Assembly: GCA_036821645.1 (NCBI GenBank)
Contig: DAISJD010000082.1
Span: forward strand, 1 to 14,264
Length of the DNA stretch: 14,264 bases
Direction: 5' to 3'
From: DAISJD01 sp036821645
Lineage (GTDB): Bacteria > Pseudomonadota > Alphaproteobacteria > ATCC43930 > CGMCC-115725
Of the stretch, positions 14,015-14,264 are shown one piece after another (the first letter of the stretch is position 1; the number at the start of each line of letters is the position of its first letter). The translations under genes and the position numbers were made by a program. The notes under the pieces were generated by a model. It ran no database searches, was not told where the DNA came from, and saw only the letters and a program-made list of their open reading frames with translations.

Positions 14015-14264
14015 TTATAGATGCTTATCCAGCATTTTCAGCAATTTTATCAAAGATAATCGCGGTTTTGTCTTACCATTTTCATACCGAAAAAAAGCAT
14101 TGACACCACCACCCACTATTTCAGCCGCGTGTCGTTGATCAAGGTTCAATTTTTTGCGAACCGCCGCGATATAATCGGAATCGACAGTGGCCGCGTTGCC
14201 CTGCTTTTGAAACGCGCCGACCCATCGACTATAGCGATCGCCCGCCTCGCGGTCCACCCCGCCC
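14015..14264 (-). CDS. mqsA: MqsA-family antitoxin, C-terminal part (cut by window edge)
   Basis: The last 80 residues of the frame match the C-terminal HTH domain of MqsA, the antitoxin and DNA-binding repressor that pairs with the RNase toxin MqsR. Recognisable segments are NAATVDSDYIAAVRKKLNLD (21-40), AAEIVGGGVNAFFRYENGK (44-62) and LIKLLKMLD (69-77). Asn53 and Arg57 correspond to the MqsA residues that contact the operator in E. coli (Asn97, Arg101), while the position between them is Phe in place of Ser. The frame stays open to the edge beyond a GTG at 14257, so the zinc-binding N-terminal domain, and any toxin gene, would lie outside. The C-terminus stops at DKHL, several residues short of the usual PxLLxEIR end, exactly where AT-rich DNA begins. 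The protein may be a complete but shortened antitoxin or a worn remnant. Confidence 0.8.
   Translation of the reverse strand, partial: GGVDREAGDRYSRWVGAFQKQGNAATVDSDYIAAVRKKLNLDQRHAAEIVGGGVNAFFRYENGKTKPRLSLIKLLKMLDKHL

Noticed and set aside
1..14264. tRNA, rRNA, CRISPR array or insertion sequence
   Set aside because: I looked through the intergenic stretches and found no cloverleaf, no regularly spaced repeats with spacers, and no transposase or terminal inverted repeats; almost all the sequence is taken up by identified genes.

Overview
The window is a gene-dense chromosomal segment of a high-GC Gram-negative bacterium, most likely an alphaproteobacterium of the Rhodospirillales type. The reasons are the lolA and ftsK pair lying close to a DapC-type aminotransferase, an outer-membrane lipoprotein carrier, a tadA gene divergent from an rluB-rsmD cluster, and strongly GC-rich codons. 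This placement is inferred from gene content and order, not from any search.

Layout from left to right. purD (117-1433, +) faces an MFS exporter gene (1488-2711, -), which lies downstream of tadA (2915-3403, -). Divergent from tadA is a compact + strand operon: a PuuD-like class I glutamine amidohydrolase, rluB (4-bp stop/start overlap) and rsmD (3-bp gap). After a strong RNA hairpin comes a small gene (6191-6712, +) that looks like a decayed DEDDh 3'-5' exonuclease. All the larger genes after this are on the - strand. In transcription order they are a DapC-type aminotransferase, a CapK/PaaK-like adenylate-forming protein, ftsK, lolA and a second PuuD-like amidohydrolase whose ATG overlaps the lolA stop. 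The right end is a 345-bp stretch without a convincing gene, about 24% GC where I counted it (13741-13980), followed by the C-terminal part of an MqsA-type antitoxin cut by the window edge.

Most genes are housekeeping: purine synthesis (purD), tRNA and rRNA modification (tadA, rluB, rsmD), lysine/peptidoglycan precursor synthesis (dapC), chromosome segregation (ftsK) and lipoprotein export (lolA). The less ordinary parts are the two PuuD-like hydrolases within 4 kb, the CapK-like gene between dapC and ftsK, the degenerate exonuclease-like protein with a hairpin over its start region, a three-copy 15-bp tandem repeat carrying -10-like hexamers before ftsK, and the AT-rich island with the antitoxin. 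I see no rRNA, tRNA, CRISPR array, insertion sequence or prophage. I do not see a clear undescribed multi-gene system; the nearest candidates are listed as findings.
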